Program-made: the position numbers and the translations under genes
Shown here: positions 10,784 to 20,248 of the stretch, piece after piece
Position numbering within the stretch: position 1 is the first letter of the stretch
Layout: each line of letters opens with the position of its first letter
The notes under the pieces: generated by a model
The model's input: only the letters and a program-made list of their open reading frames with translations
Told to the model about the DNA's origin: nothing
Databases searched by the model: none
Assembly: GCF_003007715.1 (NCBI RefSeq)
Contig: NZ_PXNO01000023.1
Coordinates: forward strand, 186,001 to 250,000
Reading direction: 5' to 3'
Source: Marinobacter shengliensis
GTDB lineage: Bacteria > Pseudomonadota > Gammaproteobacteria > Pseudomonadales > Oleiphilaceae
DNA length: 64,000 nt

Positions 10784-10915
10784 CCAGGGACTGGATTGCT
10801 GCGAGCGGTTGGCACCAGCGTGCCGGCCTGGCAAGGATGCGGCGCCACTATAATCCCCTTGTTTACTGGCTTTCGGCTGATAAGCTGTAGAAAACACTGA
10901 CAAGCAGGATCTTGC

Positions 10916-12274
10916 GTGGCATCAATTCAAACCAAAGAGCGGCTTCAGGCGGCGGAGAAGTGGATTCTCGCCAACCCCAATCCACCCCAGAAGTGGCCCT
11001 GGACCTGGCTCTATAAAACCGGGCGTTCTGTGTATGCCGTGGCTAGGGATGTCATCAGCGGGCAGCTAACCCTTCACGCCATGAGCCTGGTCTACACCAC
11101 CTTGCTAAGCATTGTGCCCTTGCTGGCTCTGAGCTTTTCGGTGCTTAAAGCGATGGGTGTGCACCAGCGCATGGAGCCCTTGCTATACCAGTTTTTTGAG
11201 CCGATGGGCCCCCAGGGCATGGAGGTTGCAGAGCGCATCCTGGGTTTTGTCGATAACATGAGAGTTGGCGTGTTGGGCTCTGTTGGTCTGGCACTGCTGG
11301 TGTACACCGTCATTTCGCTGGTCCAGAAAATCGAACGTTCGTTCAACATGATCTGGCGCGTGCCCGAGATGCGATCCATGGCCCAGCGCTTCAGCAACTA
11401 TCTGAGCGTGATCATGGTTGGCCCACTGCTGATGGTGTCGGCCATTGGTGTGACCGCCACCATTTTTTCATCCAACGTGGTGCAGCGGTTCATGGAGATT
11501 GAGCCGTTCGGTTCTTTGATTGTGATGGTAAGCCGCTTTACCCCGTTTTTCCTGGTGGTGGGGGCCTTCACGTTTGTCTATGTGTTCATCCCCAATACCC
11601 GCGTGAAGCTGCGTTATGCGTTTATTGCTGGTCTGGTGGCGGGTGTTTCCTGGCAGGCGGCGGGTATGCTGTTTGCGTCCTTCGTAGCCAATTCGACCAA
11701 GTACGCGGCAATATATTCGGGCTTCGCGGTGGGCATAATCCTGCTGATATGGACCTACCTGAACTGGATGATCCTGCTGCTCGGCGCCAGCCTGGCCTTT
11801 TACATGCAGAATCCGGGGTCTGTGGCCAAGCGTCAGAACGTGCAGCTGGCTCCGGAGTTGCAGGAGCGGGTGGGCCTGGCGTTGATGTGGATGGTGGCCA
11901 AGCCGTTCAGCCTGGGGCAGCCAGCACCGCAGCAAGAGGCGCTGGAATATGATCTGCGTGTACCTGGGGAGGTCACACGGAGCATCAGTGACAAGCTGAT
12001 TCGCGCCGGCCTGTTGAGTCTGGCGGGGCGTAATGGTGATCAATTGGTACCCGGCAAGGCATTGCACCTTATCACGGTTGGAAGCGTCCTTCAGACCATC
12101 CGCCGGGATGAGGACCGGGTTGTTGACCGCCTTCCAAGCAGTGCCATGCCGGTGCAGCTGAGAGATCTGGTGGGCCACCGGGAAGATGTCAGTTTTGCGG
12201 AGTTGCTGGCTGGCGGGGAAGATTCCCAAGACAGCGCCAAGGATGCTTCGACGGTGTCAGGCGTCGGCTTTTGA
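10916..12274 (+). CDS. YihY/BrkB (UPF0761) family inner-membrane protein
   Basis: A 452-residue inner-membrane protein that starts at GTG 10916. The first two thirds hold about six membrane helices with the YihY pattern (MSLVYTTLLSIVPLLALSFSVL, FIPNTRVKLRYAFIAGLVAG, YAAIYSGFAVGIILLIWTYLNWMILLLGASLAFY). The last 140 residues or so are soluble and could hold a winged-helix-like region, as in longer family members. The family was once mistaken for ribonuclease BN, and its function is unsettled. Its 3' end overlaps the convergent HDOD gene by 18 bases. Confidence 0.9.
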   Translation: MASIQTKERLQAAEKWILANPNPPQKWPWTWLYKTGRSVYAVARDVISGQLTLHAMSLVYTTLLSIVPLLALSFSVLKAMGVHQRMEPLLYQFFEPMGPQGMEVAERILGFVDNMRVGVLGSVGLALLVYTVISLVQKIERSFNMIWRVPEMRSMAQRFSNYLSVIMVGPLLMVSAIGVTATIFSSNVVQRFMEIEPFGSLIVMVSRFTPFFLVVGAFTFVYVFIPNTRVKLRYAFIAGLVAGVSWQAAGMLFASFVANSTKYAAIYSGFAVGIILLIWTYLNWMILLLGASLAFYMQNPGSVAKRQNVQLAPELQERVGLALMWMVAKPFSLGQPAPQQEALEYDLRVPGEVTRSISDKLIRAGLLSLAGRNGDQLVPGKALHLITVGSVLQTIRRDEDRVVDRLPSSAMPVQLRDLVGHREDVSFAELLAGGEDSQDSAKDASTVSGVGF

Positions 12275-13303
12275 GCTTTTGCCTTCCTGCAGCATTCTGA
12301 CAACGGCCTTGCGCACAGGGGTAACCTGCTCCGGTGTCAGGTGCACGATCTGAGCCAGCTTGTCTTCCGGCAGGTTGCGTTGGCGGGCATGGCGCAGCAC
12401 TTCACGGGTGCCCAACAACAAACCATCGGTGAGCGCTGAGTGTGCCTGCCTGGGTGCCGGGCGCTCTGCCGAGAGCAGCCAGGCATGATACTTCGGCGGC
12501 AGGTTCCAGACATTGGCCAGCAGCTGGCAGGCGGTCCATTGATGGCGGATCAGGGCTATCCTCAGAACTGCTGGCTCTGGCTCGCTGCCCGTATTCTGTG
12601 TCCGGCAGATGCGTCCCAGTTCCCGACGAATGGTGATATAGGCAAGTGCCGGTAGCAGTCCCACCATGAAATGGGCACTGGTGTCGTCGCGGTGAATGCG
12701 GGCAATCAATTCTGCGGATCTGGCACAGGTAAGCCCCCAGCGCCAGGCCCGCTGGGCAAACAGGGCTTCCCGACTGTTTCTTGCGGCCATCATCGGGCGC
12801 ATAACGGCTGCTGAAATGACGTTACGGATGCCATCCAGCCCTAAGACAAACACCGCTTGATCCACTGACTCTATGGTGTTGTCACCGGGCCGGAAGTAGG
12901 GGCTGTTGGCTACCTGAAGGAGTTGGTCTGTGAGCGACGGGTCGCTCAGGATGATGTCGGTAATCTGCTTGCGGTCGGTCGTTTCGTTAGACAGCGCCCG
13001 CATCAGCATGGGCAGGCTGCCGGGCCTGCGCGGTAGCTCTTCCATTTCACTGGAGCGCAGGCGGCGCTCCAGCTCGGCCAGTATTTGTTCTGCCCCGGCG
13101 GGTTCGGACCGGAGCATAGCGGGAGAGGCGTCAAGCAGCCAGCAGAACAGGTGGTCTTCCAGTTGTTTGACAACCACGGCGTCTGACGCGTGTTGTTCGG
13201 GGCTGTGACTTTGCGCCGGGTTAAACAGGCGTGTCTCGGTGGCAGCCGCGGCTGGTGGCGGCGTTGCAAACAAGCCTGATATCCAGGAAAAAAAGCCCGG
13301 CAT
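12257..13303 (-). CDS. HDOD domain protein
   Basis: A 348-residue protein with a central HDOD domain at about residues 95-290, seen in ELPRRPGSLPMLMRALSNE, IILSDPSLTDQLLQVANSPYF and the following AVFVLGLDGIRNVI. HDOD domains are HD-related but usually lack phosphodiesterase activity and act in signalling, for example in chemotaxis, motility or biofilm control. No output domain is attached. The gene is convergent with yihY, overlapping it by 18 bases, and lies upstream of the minus-strand DUF445 gene. Confidence 0.88.
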   Translation of the reverse strand: MPGFFSWISGLFATPPPAAAATETRLFNPAQSHSPEQHASDAVVVKQLEDHLFCWLLDASPAMLRSEPAGAEQILAELERRLRSSEMEELPRRPGSLPMLMRALSNETTDRKQITDIILSDPSLTDQLLQVANSPYFRPGDNTIESVDQAVFVLGLDGIRNVISAAVMRPMMAARNSREALFAQRAWRWGLTCARSAELIARIHRDDTSAHFMVGLLPALAYITIRRELGRICRTQNTGSEPEPAVLRIALIRHQWTACQLLANVWNLPPKYHAWLLSAERPAPRQAHSALTDGLLLGTREVLRHARQRNLPEDKLAQIVHLTPEQVTPVRKAVVRMLQEGKSSKADA

Positions 13304-13394
13304 CCATTGCCTCCGGTTTAACGTGTATTTAAAAGTGACCGTTCACCGGTTCAGTATAGTTGCGTTACGCAACCCTGCACAGCCTTGTGTGGCT

Positions 13395-14624
13395 TCAGAA
13401 GAAGGCTTCTCCAAACACGAATACCAGTTGGCACACACCGGCGACGAAGCCCAGGAAAGCCCCAACCAGAATCAGTTTGATTTCGTCTTCCTGGAAACAG
13501 GGGCGTAGCAGGTCCTGGAACTCTTCCGATGACAGCGCAATCATCCGCTCAACCATAATCGATTCCACTGCGCGGGCACGGTCCTGCTCGAACACCGGGT
13601 TGTTGAAGGAGCTCTGGGAGATCTGGATGGCTTTCTCGCCCACCTGGTTTTTCAGGGTGGCAAAGCCGGTGGGGCCGAAGGCCATCTGGGTCAGCGCCTT
13701 GCCCATGCCGGCGGTTTCATCCACCAGGGGTTTGATGTGTTTCTTGACCATGTTGCGGGCCCGCCCGCCCTTGGGGCCTTCAAGGATGGAGTTGATGATG
13801 TTGCCCACGGTGAGAATTTCATGGGTCACGATGTGACAGAAAGACTCGGCAACTTCTGGCTGGCGCTTGAGAAACAGGCCCTGGAGCCGAAGTGGGCCGA
13901 CTTTGTGTTCATGAAGCGGTCGGAAGATCACGTTCAGGGCAATCCAGTTGGTGGCCCAACCGACCAGAAGGCCGAACAGGGGCAGTACCCAGATGGCGGG
14001 GTAAAAGTACCAGACGGCCATCTGGATCAGGCCGAACAGGAAACCGAAGTAGAGACCCGAGTTGATGATGAAACGGAACTCTACGTCGCCGCATTCAAGG
14101 AAAATGCGGTTAAGCAGTTTTTTGTCCCGGGCCAGGCGTTCGATGACCATGCCTTTGATGTCCAGCAGGTCTTCGATGTTGTCTGAGATGTCGTCAACCA
14201 GGTTGTCTACCAGTTGTGGTGTGGACTTTCGAACCCTGTCGTAGACCATTTTGCGGGCGGATGCTGGCAGGTTTTCCCAGAAGGTGGGGTATTCCCGGAG
14301 CATGAGTTCGTCTACGTATTCTTCGATGCGTGGGTCGACGGTGTAGATGATGTGGGCGGCCAGGACTTTGGGGTCGATCTGGTCGAAGATTTCCTGGACC
14401 GTGCCGATTTTGGAGATGGTGGCATCGACGCTGATGGCGGCCATTTTCCGTGCTTTGGAGGGGATGATGCCTTGCCAGCCCAGGAGTGGTGGTTTGCCAA
14501 TGAATTCCAGGGGGTAGAAGGTCATTTTGATGGCGAGCCAGTTGGTGCTCCAGCCGATCAGGGCCGCTATCACGGGGATGCTGAGGTATTGCCAAAACTC
14601 TGGATTGGTAAGTAGGTCTGTCAT
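13395..14624 (-). CDS. DUF445 family membrane protein
   Basis: A 409-residue DUF445 (YheB-like) protein. Hydrophobic segments near the N-terminus (IPVIAALIGWSTNWLAIKMTF) and in the middle (LYFGFLFGLIQMAVWYF and WVLPLFGLLVGWATNWIALNVIF) show the repeated G-W-x-T-N-W-x-A motif of the family, and a last hydrophobic segment closes the protein. The function is unknown. The neighbour upstream in the same direction is rsmE, separated by a variable-arm inverted repeat. Confidence 0.92.
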   Translation of the reverse strand: MTDLLTNPEFWQYLSIPVIAALIGWSTNWLAIKMTFYPLEFIGKPPLLGWQGIIPSKARKMAAISVDATISKIGTVQEIFDQIDPKVLAAHIIYTVDPRIEEYVDELMLREYPTFWENLPASARKMVYDRVRKSTPQLVDNLVDDISDNIEDLLDIKGMVIERLARDKKLLNRIFLECGDVEFRFIINSGLYFGFLFGLIQMAVWYFYPAIWVLPLFGLLVGWATNWIALNVIFRPLHEHKVGPLRLQGLFLKRQPEVAESFCHIVTHEILTVGNIINSILEGPKGGRARNMVKKHIKPLVDETAGMGKALTQMAFGPTGFATLKNQVGEKAIQISQSSFNNPVFEQDRARAVESIMVERMIALSSEEFQDLLRPCFQEDEIKLILVGAFLGFVAGVCQLVFVFGEAFF

Positions 14625-14660
14625 CCTGGGCTCTTATTTGTTTTCTTGGGTGCAAGCGGC

Positions 14661-14763
14661 CGGTTGGGGGACAGGTTTCCAAAACACGCTGTGAATACTT
14701 CCCTGTACGCTCTGCTCCGCCATCCATGGCTCCACAAGGTTTTGGAAACCTGTCCCCCAACCG
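14661..14763. repeat. Variable-arm hairpin element, copy A
   Basis: The arms 14661-14685 and 14739-14763 pair perfectly over 25 bases. The 53-nt core between them (14686-14738), read on the minus strand, matches the core of copy E at 61820-61872 at 49 of 53 positions, although the arms of the two copies differ. The core holds a small hairpin around CCATGGATGG and a second segment TACAGGGAAGTATTCACAGCGT. It lies between rsmE and the DUF445 gene, with the core in the same direction as the two genes. Confidence 0.9.
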
Positions 14764-14879
14764 ACCACCCCAGGTTCGGGGCGGTCAGCCAAGTTTTGTC
14801 TGACACGGATAATGTTAGCCGCCGCCAGATCTGTCAATGACTGCGACGCCCGCAGGTTTGCCAATCAGGGCCACAAACC

Positions 14880-15614
14880 TCAGCTGCCGATGTCTCCCCA
14901 CAGCCACTGGCACAGAGCAATGGCTGCAACTGGGGCGGTTTCGGTGCGCAATACTCGGGGGCCAAGGGCCACGGGCAGAAAGCCGTTTTGTTCTGCCAGG
15001 TTGATTTCATCGGCGGTCAAACCACCCTCCGGGCCGATCATCAGGGCAACGCTGCCCGGCTTGGTGAGGGTGTTCAACGACTGCTCGGTGCGGTGGTGGA
15101 GTACCAGTCGCAGGTCGGCTGTCTGGCTGTATTGCAGCCATTCGGCAACGGTCATTACTGGCAATATGTTCGGTACCCGCGCCCGGCCGCATTGTTCGGC
15201 AGCGCTGATGGCGACTTGTTGCCAGTGGCGCAGGCGTTTTTCTTCCCGGTCGCCTTTGAGTTTTACATCAGAGCGTTCGGTGGTCAGGGGCACGATGGTG
15301 GTGGCGCCCATTTCGACCGCTTTCTGTACCGCGTAATCCATCCGGTCGCCCTTGGACAGGGTTTGGCCGAGGATGATGTTCAGGGGAGATTCGGTGCTGT
15401 TGGTTTCAGCATCGGTTATTTCTACCTGGACGTTTTTCTTGCCGGCCTGGGTGATGGTGGCGGTGTAGTCCTGGCCGTCACCGTTGAACAGGCGCAACTC
15501 CTGGCCTGGCTGCATGCGCAGTACCCGGCCCACGTGGTTGGCGGCGTTTTCGTCAAGCTCGCAAAGGCTGCCCGTCTGGAGCGGGCTGTCTGTGAATATC
15601 CTGGGTATGCGCAT
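14880..15614 (-). CDS. rsmE: 16S rRNA (uracil-1498-N3)-methyltransferase RsmE
   Basis: A 244-residue SPOUT-class methyltransferase, the usual RsmE length. It has the N-terminal PUA-like part (MRIPRIFTDSPL, NHVGRVLRM, GDGQDYTATI). The knotted C-terminal SAM-binding part shows MIGPEGGLTADEINLA and LGPRVLRTETAPVAAIAL, both family signatures. It methylates U1498 of 16S rRNA. The gene follows bioA by 9 bases on the same strand, so the two are probably co-transcribed. Confidence 0.97.
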   Translation of the reverse strand: MRIPRIFTDSPLQTGSLCELDENAANHVGRVLRMQPGQELRLFNGDGQDYTATITQAGKKNVQVEITDAETNSTESPLNIILGQTLSKGDRMDYAVQKAVEMGATTIVPLTTERSDVKLKGDREEKRLRHWQQVAISAAEQCGRARVPNILPVMTVAEWLQYSQTADLRLVLHHRTEQSLNTLTKPGSVALMIGPEGGLTADEINLAEQNGFLPVALGPRVLRTETAPVAAIALCQWLWGDIGS

Positions 15615-15623
15615 GGGCTGCCC

Positions 15624-16973
15624 TCAGCCTTTAACCGCGATGCCGATGCCTTCGGTCGCTACCTGGGCCAGGTGGCGGATCTGGTCTTCGGTGATGACAT
15701 ACGGAGGCATGAAGTACACCACGTTGCCCAGCGGCCGCAGCAGTGCCTGGCGGGTGAGGGCATGCTGGTAGACTTTCAGGCCCCGGCGTTCCTGCCAGGG
15801 GAACGGGGTTTTGCTGGCTTTGTCTTTGACCATTTCGATGGCCAGTGTCATGCCGTGCTGGCGGATGTCACCGATGTTGGGGTGGTCGGCCAGGTGTGCG
15901 ACGGATTCGGCCATGCAGCGGGACAGTTGGCGGTTGTTCTCGATGACGTTTTCGTCTCGGAAGATGTCCAGGGTGGCCAGGGCGACGGCGCAGCCGATGG
16001 GGTTGCCGGTGTAGCTGTGGCTGTGCAGGAAGGCGCGCAGGGTTTCGTAGTCGTCGTAAAAGGCGTTGTACACGGTTTCGGTGGTCAGTACGGCGGACAA
16101 CGGCAGATAGCCGGCGGTAAGGCCCTTGGACAGGCACATGAAATCCGGGGTAATGCCGGACTGTTCACAGGCGAACAGGGTACCGGTGCGGCCAAAGCCC
16201 ACGGCGATCTCGTCGGCAATCAGGTGTACGTTGTAGCGGTCGCAGGCTTCCCGCAGTTTGGTGTGGTAAATCGGGTGATGCATGCGCATGCCGCCGGCGC
16301 ACTGGATCAGGGGCTCGACCACCACAGCACAGATTTCGTCGTGGCGTTCGGCCAGCAGTTTTTCCATGGCCTCGAACTGGCGCAGGGCGTAGTCTTCGTC
16401 GGTTTCACCCGGTTCCTTGTTGTAGGCATCCGGGGAGGGGGCAGTAAGTACCTCCATCAGCAGCGGCTGATAGGTGTCTTTATAGAGCGCCACATCACCG
16501 AGTGCCAGTGCGCCCAGGGTTTCGCCGTGGTAGCTGTTGCTGAGATTGACGAAGTTTTTCTTGCCGGGCTGGCCCAGGTTTTTCCAGTAGTGGTAGCTCA
16601 TCTTCAGGGCGGCTTCGATGGCGGATGAACCGTTATCCGCGTAGAAACACTTGCTGAGCCCTTCCGGTGTGACTTCGATCAGGCGTTCAGACAGGTTGAC
16701 CACCGGTTCATGGGTAAAGCCCGCCAGAATCACGTGTTCCAGCTGGCCAATCTGTTCCTGGATAGCGGAGTTGATGCGCGGGTTGGCATGGCCGAACAGG
16801 TTCACCCACCACGAACTGACCGCATCGATATACCGGTTGCTCTCGAAGTCTTCCAACCACACGCCTTCGCCGCGCTTGATGGGGATCAGCGGCAGGCTTT
16901 CGTGGTCTTTCATCTGGGTGCAGGGGTGCCACACGGATTTGAGGTCCCGTGCGACCAGATCAGCATTGCGCAT
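15624..16973 (-). CDS. bioA: Adenosylmethionine-8-amino-7-oxononanoate aminotransferase BioA
   Basis: A 449-residue class III PLP-dependent aminotransferase that makes 7,8-diaminopelargonic acid in biotin synthesis, using SAM as amino donor. The start is ATG 16973, preceded by AGGAGA; an upstream in-frame ATG at 17003 would add ten unlikely residues. It shows the N-terminal VWHPCTQM motif typical of BioA and the PLP lysine in LSKGLTAGYLPLSA at residue 283. The rest of the biotin operon is not in the window; here the gene pairs with rsmE. The SAM link to the nearby methionine-cycle genes is probably coincidental. Confidence 0.95.
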   Translation of the reverse strand: MRNADLVARDLKSVWHPCTQMKDHESLPLIPIKRGEGVWLEDFESNRYIDAVSSWWVNLFGHANPRINSAIQEQIGQLEHVILAGFTHEPVVNLSERLIEVTPEGLSKCFYADNGSSAIEAALKMSYHYWKNLGQPGKKNFVNLSNSYHGETLGALALGDVALYKDTYQPLLMEVLTAPSPDAYNKEPGETDEDYALRQFEAMEKLLAERHDEICAVVVEPLIQCAGGMRMHHPIYHTKLREACDRYNVHLIADEIAVGFGRTGTLFACEQSGITPDFMCLSKGLTAGYLPLSAVLTTETVYNAFYDDYETLRAFLHSHSYTGNPIGCAVALATLDIFRDENVIENNRQLSRCMAESVAHLADHPNIGDIRQHGMTLAIEMVKDKASKTPFPWQERRGLKVYQHALTRQALLRPLGNVVYFMPPYVITEDQIRHLAQVATEGIGIAVKG

Positions 16974-17186
16974 CGTGTTCTCCTGTCGTCCCGGCTGGGG
17001 CATTTTGTTTGAGACCGCCCATGATACTTCCCGGAACGCTCGGTTAACAGCGCCTGGGTGTGACCCAGAACAGCGGTGGCGTGTGAACCAGTCGGATGGC
17101 TTCCATGCCAGAAACGCTCGCTCGGGCGGCCAATGTGAGGATGGCCGGCTAAAGCAACAATGAATTCAACACAACAGGAGGCGATT

Positions 17187-17675
17187 ATGGAGCTGACTCT
17201 GGAGCATCCCTATGAGGTAGGGCTGGATCACATCATCGAACGGTTCTTCAGTGAGCATCACATTATTGAAAAGAACGAGAAGCTCGGTTCCCGGAACCTT
17301 CGTGTAGCTGAGCTGCAACGGGACGATGCTGCAGCCAAGCTGGTCATTGAGCGGGAAATGATGGCCTCAGCCCCGGTACCGGGCATGCTGGCGAGCTTTC
17401 ATCGGGAGTGGAACCGGGTGCGCCAGGAAGAGCACTGGTTCAAGAAAGACGATGGCGAGTGGCACTGCGAGTTTCGGGTAAGGATTGATGGGGTGCCAGC
17501 TCGAATCAAGGGCATTATGCGTTTGCTGGGCAATGGTAATCGCTGCATCAACTACGTGAACCTGTCTGTTCACTGCGATGTGCCTTTCCTGGGAAAAAAG
17601 GTCGCCAAGTTCCTGGCCGAGGACTCCCACGCAAAGATTGAGCGGGAGTATGAGGTTACCCGGCAGTTGTTGTGA
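17187..17675 (+). CDS. DUF2505 family protein
   Basis: A 162-residue protein of the DUF2505 family, which has a predicted START/SRPBCC-like fold. The start ATG at 17187 follows a strong AGGAGG. The sequence shows no signal peptide or membrane helix. The alternating pattern (HPYEVGLDHIIERFFSEHHI at the N-terminus, WHCEFRVRIDGVPARIKGIM in the middle) fits a lipid- or ligand-binding cavity fold. Function is unknown. It is divergent from bioA and just upstream of the BCCT carrier. Confidence 0.75.
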   Translation: MELTLEHPYEVGLDHIIERFFSEHHIIEKNEKLGSRNLRVAELQRDDAAAKLVIEREMMASAPVPGMLASFHREWNRVRQEEHWFKKDDGEWHCEFRVRIDGVPARIKGIMRLLGNGNRCINYVNLSVHCDVPFLGKKVAKFLAEDSHAKIEREYEVTRQLL

Positions 17676-17784
17676 CCTTCTTGGTGATGCCTTTTCTCCA
17701 TAGCCGCGTACTTAGTAGCTGATCCGTGCAAGATCGCGAATTTTCCTGTAGCCTGCGCGGCTTTTTTCTCGAGAGGCATCACTC

Positions 17785-19344
17785 ATGACAGCGACATCAT
17801 CTGTTCCCGTGACACGGGACAAATCCAACGCCCTGGCCGACAGTGATCCGGTGGTTCTGATCCTTACCATCGGTTTTATCCTGTTTTTTGTCGGGGCCTC
17901 AATCGTCAACAGCGAATCTGTGGCCAGTGTTATTGGTGCCGGTTTCACCTGGACAGCAAAGTATCTGGGTTCCTTTTTTCAGTTACTTCTGCTGCTGACA
18001 TTCTTCGTTGCCATCGGAACGGCGCTCAGTCGCGCCGGGGCTGCGCGGGTAGGAGGCCTGGATCGGCCTCAGATTGGTCGCTTTCGCTGGTTATCTATGA
18101 TCATGTGTACCTTGCTGGCCGGTGGCGGCGTGTTCTTTGCCGCCGGTGAGCCGGTGTATCATTTTGTGGTGACGCCCCCGGCGTTTAGTACCGAGGCGGG
18201 GACTGCGGCGGCAGTCGCACCGGCCATGGCGCAGGCGTTTACCCATTGGGGCTTTTTGGCCTGGGCGGTGCTCGGTTCGCTGACAGCTCTGGTTCTGACC
18301 AGAGCCCACTATGATCAGGGCAAGCCACTGCAGCCCCGCACATTGTTGTATCCGGTGTTTGGCGAGAAGGTTATCCAGGGACGCCTTGGCGGCATCGTTG
18401 ATGCGTTTTGTGTGATTGCGGTGGTGGCGGGCACCGTTGGGCCGATAGGCTTTCTTGCCACGCAAATGAGCTTTGGTCTACACGAGTTGTTTGGCGTGAC
18501 CGACGGCTATGGCACGCAGCTGACCGTGCTGATTGTACTGGCGGGCGTTTACATGACGTCCGCGATGACCGGGCTACACAAAGGTATCCAGTTGCTCAGC
18601 CGTTTTAACGTGTTGCTTGCGCTGGCCATTGCGGCGGTCATTTTTATCTTTGGCCCGACGTTGTTCCTGGCAAACACCTATACCCAGTCTATGGGTGAAT
18701 ATGTCACGTCGTTTTTCGCCATGGCCACCATGACTGCGCAAACGGCGCCAGACTGGTGGATGAAATGGTGGACCGTGTTTTTCTTCGCCTGGTTCATCGG
18801 CTACACACCGTTGATGGCCGTTTTTGTCGCAAGGATTTCCCGTGGGCGGACCGTGCGGGAAATGATTCTTGCCGTGGCTTTGCTGGCGCCGATCGCTACG
18901 ACTATCTGGTTCACCCTGTTGGGCGGTTCCGGTATCTATCACCAGTTGGCCGGAACCTTTGACCTCACCGATGCGCTGAACAGTTTCCGCTTTGATGTTG
19001 CCACTCTGACCGTCGCTCAGGCGTTGCCCGGCGGCACCTGGATGGCCGCAGCAATTCTTTTGCTTACCACCATTTTTGTTGCTACTACCGGCGATTCCAT
19101 GAGTTACGCCATTGCCATGGTCGGTGCGGGTCACGATGAGCCCAGCCCCTGGATTCGGGTATTCTGGGGAGGCGCGATGGCGCTGATGGCCGCCATTCTG
19201 CTGTATATGGGTGCTGGTCAGATCGGGGTGCTTCAACAGTTTATTGTGCTCACAGCCATACCGGTTTCCCTGATTATCCTGCCTTCACTCTGGACCGGGC
19301 CTAAAGCTGCAATGGCTATGGCGAGGGAACAAGGGCTGGTGTAG
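17785..19344 (+). CDS. BCCT family transporter
   Basis: A 519-residue carrier of the betaine/carnitine/choline family, with about twelve membrane helices. The family signature is clear around residues 325-355: WWMKWWTVFFFAWFIGYTPL and then VARISRGRTVREM. Members import quaternary ammonium compounds such as glycine betaine using sodium or proton gradients, mostly for osmoprotection, which suits a marine bacterium. It diverges somewhat in the usual Trp-rich substrate region, so the substrate is uncertain. No osmotic regulator is adjacent. Confidence 0.88.
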   Translation: MTATSSVPVTRDKSNALADSDPVVLILTIGFILFFVGASIVNSESVASVIGAGFTWTAKYLGSFFQLLLLLTFFVAIGTALSRAGAARVGGLDRPQIGRFRWLSMIMCTLLAGGGVFFAAGEPVYHFVVTPPAFSTEAGTAAAVAPAMAQAFTHWGFLAWAVLGSLTALVLTRAHYDQGKPLQPRTLLYPVFGEKVIQGRLGGIVDAFCVIAVVAGTVGPIGFLATQMSFGLHELFGVTDGYGTQLTVLIVLAGVYMTSAMTGLHKGIQLLSRFNVLLALAIAAVIFIFGPTLFLANTYTQSMGEYVTSFFAMATMTAQTAPDWWMKWWTVFFFAWFIGYTPLMAVFVARISRGRTVREMILAVALLAPIATTIWFTLLGGSGIYHQLAGTFDLTDALNSFRFDVATLTVAQALPGGTWMAAAILLLTTIFVATTGDSMSYAIAMVGAGHDEPSPWIRVFWGGAMALMAAILLYMGAGQIGVLQQFIVLTAIPVSLIILPSLWTGPKAAMAMAREQGLV

Positions 19345-19399
19345 TCTCAGGTTCAGATTAGGCAAGAACAACAATCGACAACTCAAGGACTCACTGGTT

Positions 19400-20188
19400 A
19401 TGTCTGCACAAACTGTCTGGATTACCGGAGCTTCCTCCGGCATTGGTGAGGCGCTCGCCCTGCGATATGCAAAAGATGGTGCGCGTTTGGTGTTATCGGC
19501 GCGGCGAGCAAGTGAACTGGAGCGAGTCGCGAGCCGTTGCCGGGAGGCCGGTTTGGCTGCTGATGACGTCCTTGTGCTCCCGCTGGATGTCACCGATTGG
19601 GCCTCGTTGCCCACGGCGGTACAGACGGTTCTGGATACTTTCGAAACCATTGATCTTCTGGTTAACAACGCCGGTGTGTCTCAACGCTCTTTGTGCAAAG
19701 ACACCGATATGTCGGTCTATCAGAAACTGATGGATGTGGATGTGATGGGCCAGATTGCACTCACCAAGGCCGTACTGCCCCTCATGCTGGAGCGCGGTTC
19801 CGGCCACTTGGCGGTCACCTCCAGTGTGGCCGGCAAAGTCGGCGCCCCCATGAGAACCGGATATTGCGCCGCCAAGCATGCGGTTATGGGCTTTTTTGAT
19901 GCCCTTCGTGCGGAAGTGGAAGGCGAGGGTGTTCAGGTTTCCACCATCACGCCGGGCTTCATTCGCACGGATATTTCCCGTAATGCCTTGGCCGGTGATG
20001 GCTCTGCCTATGGTGAGGAAGATGCCGACATTGCCGGTGGCATGGACGTAAACGAATGTGCTGAGGTGATCTTCAAAGGGCTTCAAGCGAAAAAGCGTGA
20101 AATCCCGGTAGGCAAGGGCAAGGAAATGGCGGCGCTCTGGGTCAAGCGGCTGTCGCCGGAATTGCTGTTCCGCCTGGCCAGAGCGTGA
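19400..20188 (+). CDS. Short-chain dehydrogenase/reductase (SDR)
   Basis: A 262-residue classical SDR. The nucleotide motif TGASSGIGE lies at residues 9-17, NNAG near residue 90, and the catalytic residues are a Ser in TSSVAGK near residue 142, Tyr155 and Lys159 in YCAAKHA. The C-terminal portion ELLFRLARA resembles membrane-associated DHRS7-like SDRs. The substrate is unknown. It follows the BCCT gene by about 55 bases in the same direction and is convergent with the glnHPQ-type operon. Confidence 0.9.
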   Translation: MSAQTVWITGASSGIGEALALRYAKDGARLVLSARRASELERVASRCREAGLAADDVLVLPLDVTDWASLPTAVQTVLDTFETIDLLVNNAGVSQRSLCKDTDMSVYQKLMDVDVMGQIALTKAVLPLMLERGSGHLAVTSSVAGKVGAPMRTGYCAAKHAVMGFFDALRAEVEGEGVQVSTITPGFIRTDISRNALAGDGSAYGEEDADIAGGMDVNECAEVIFKGLQAKKREIPVGKGKEMAALWVKRLSPELLFRLARA

Positions 20189-20248
20189 TTGCAGGCCTCG
20201 GTAAGCCTTAGACAACTACCGAGACCAAAAGAACCGGGTGCGAGGCGG

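Noticed and set aside
12257..12274. Tail-to-tail overlap of yihY and HDOD genes as a sign of a wrong start or frameshift
   Set aside because: Both proteins keep normal family length; short 3' overlaps such as this one and the 15-base acpH overlap are common in compact genomes.
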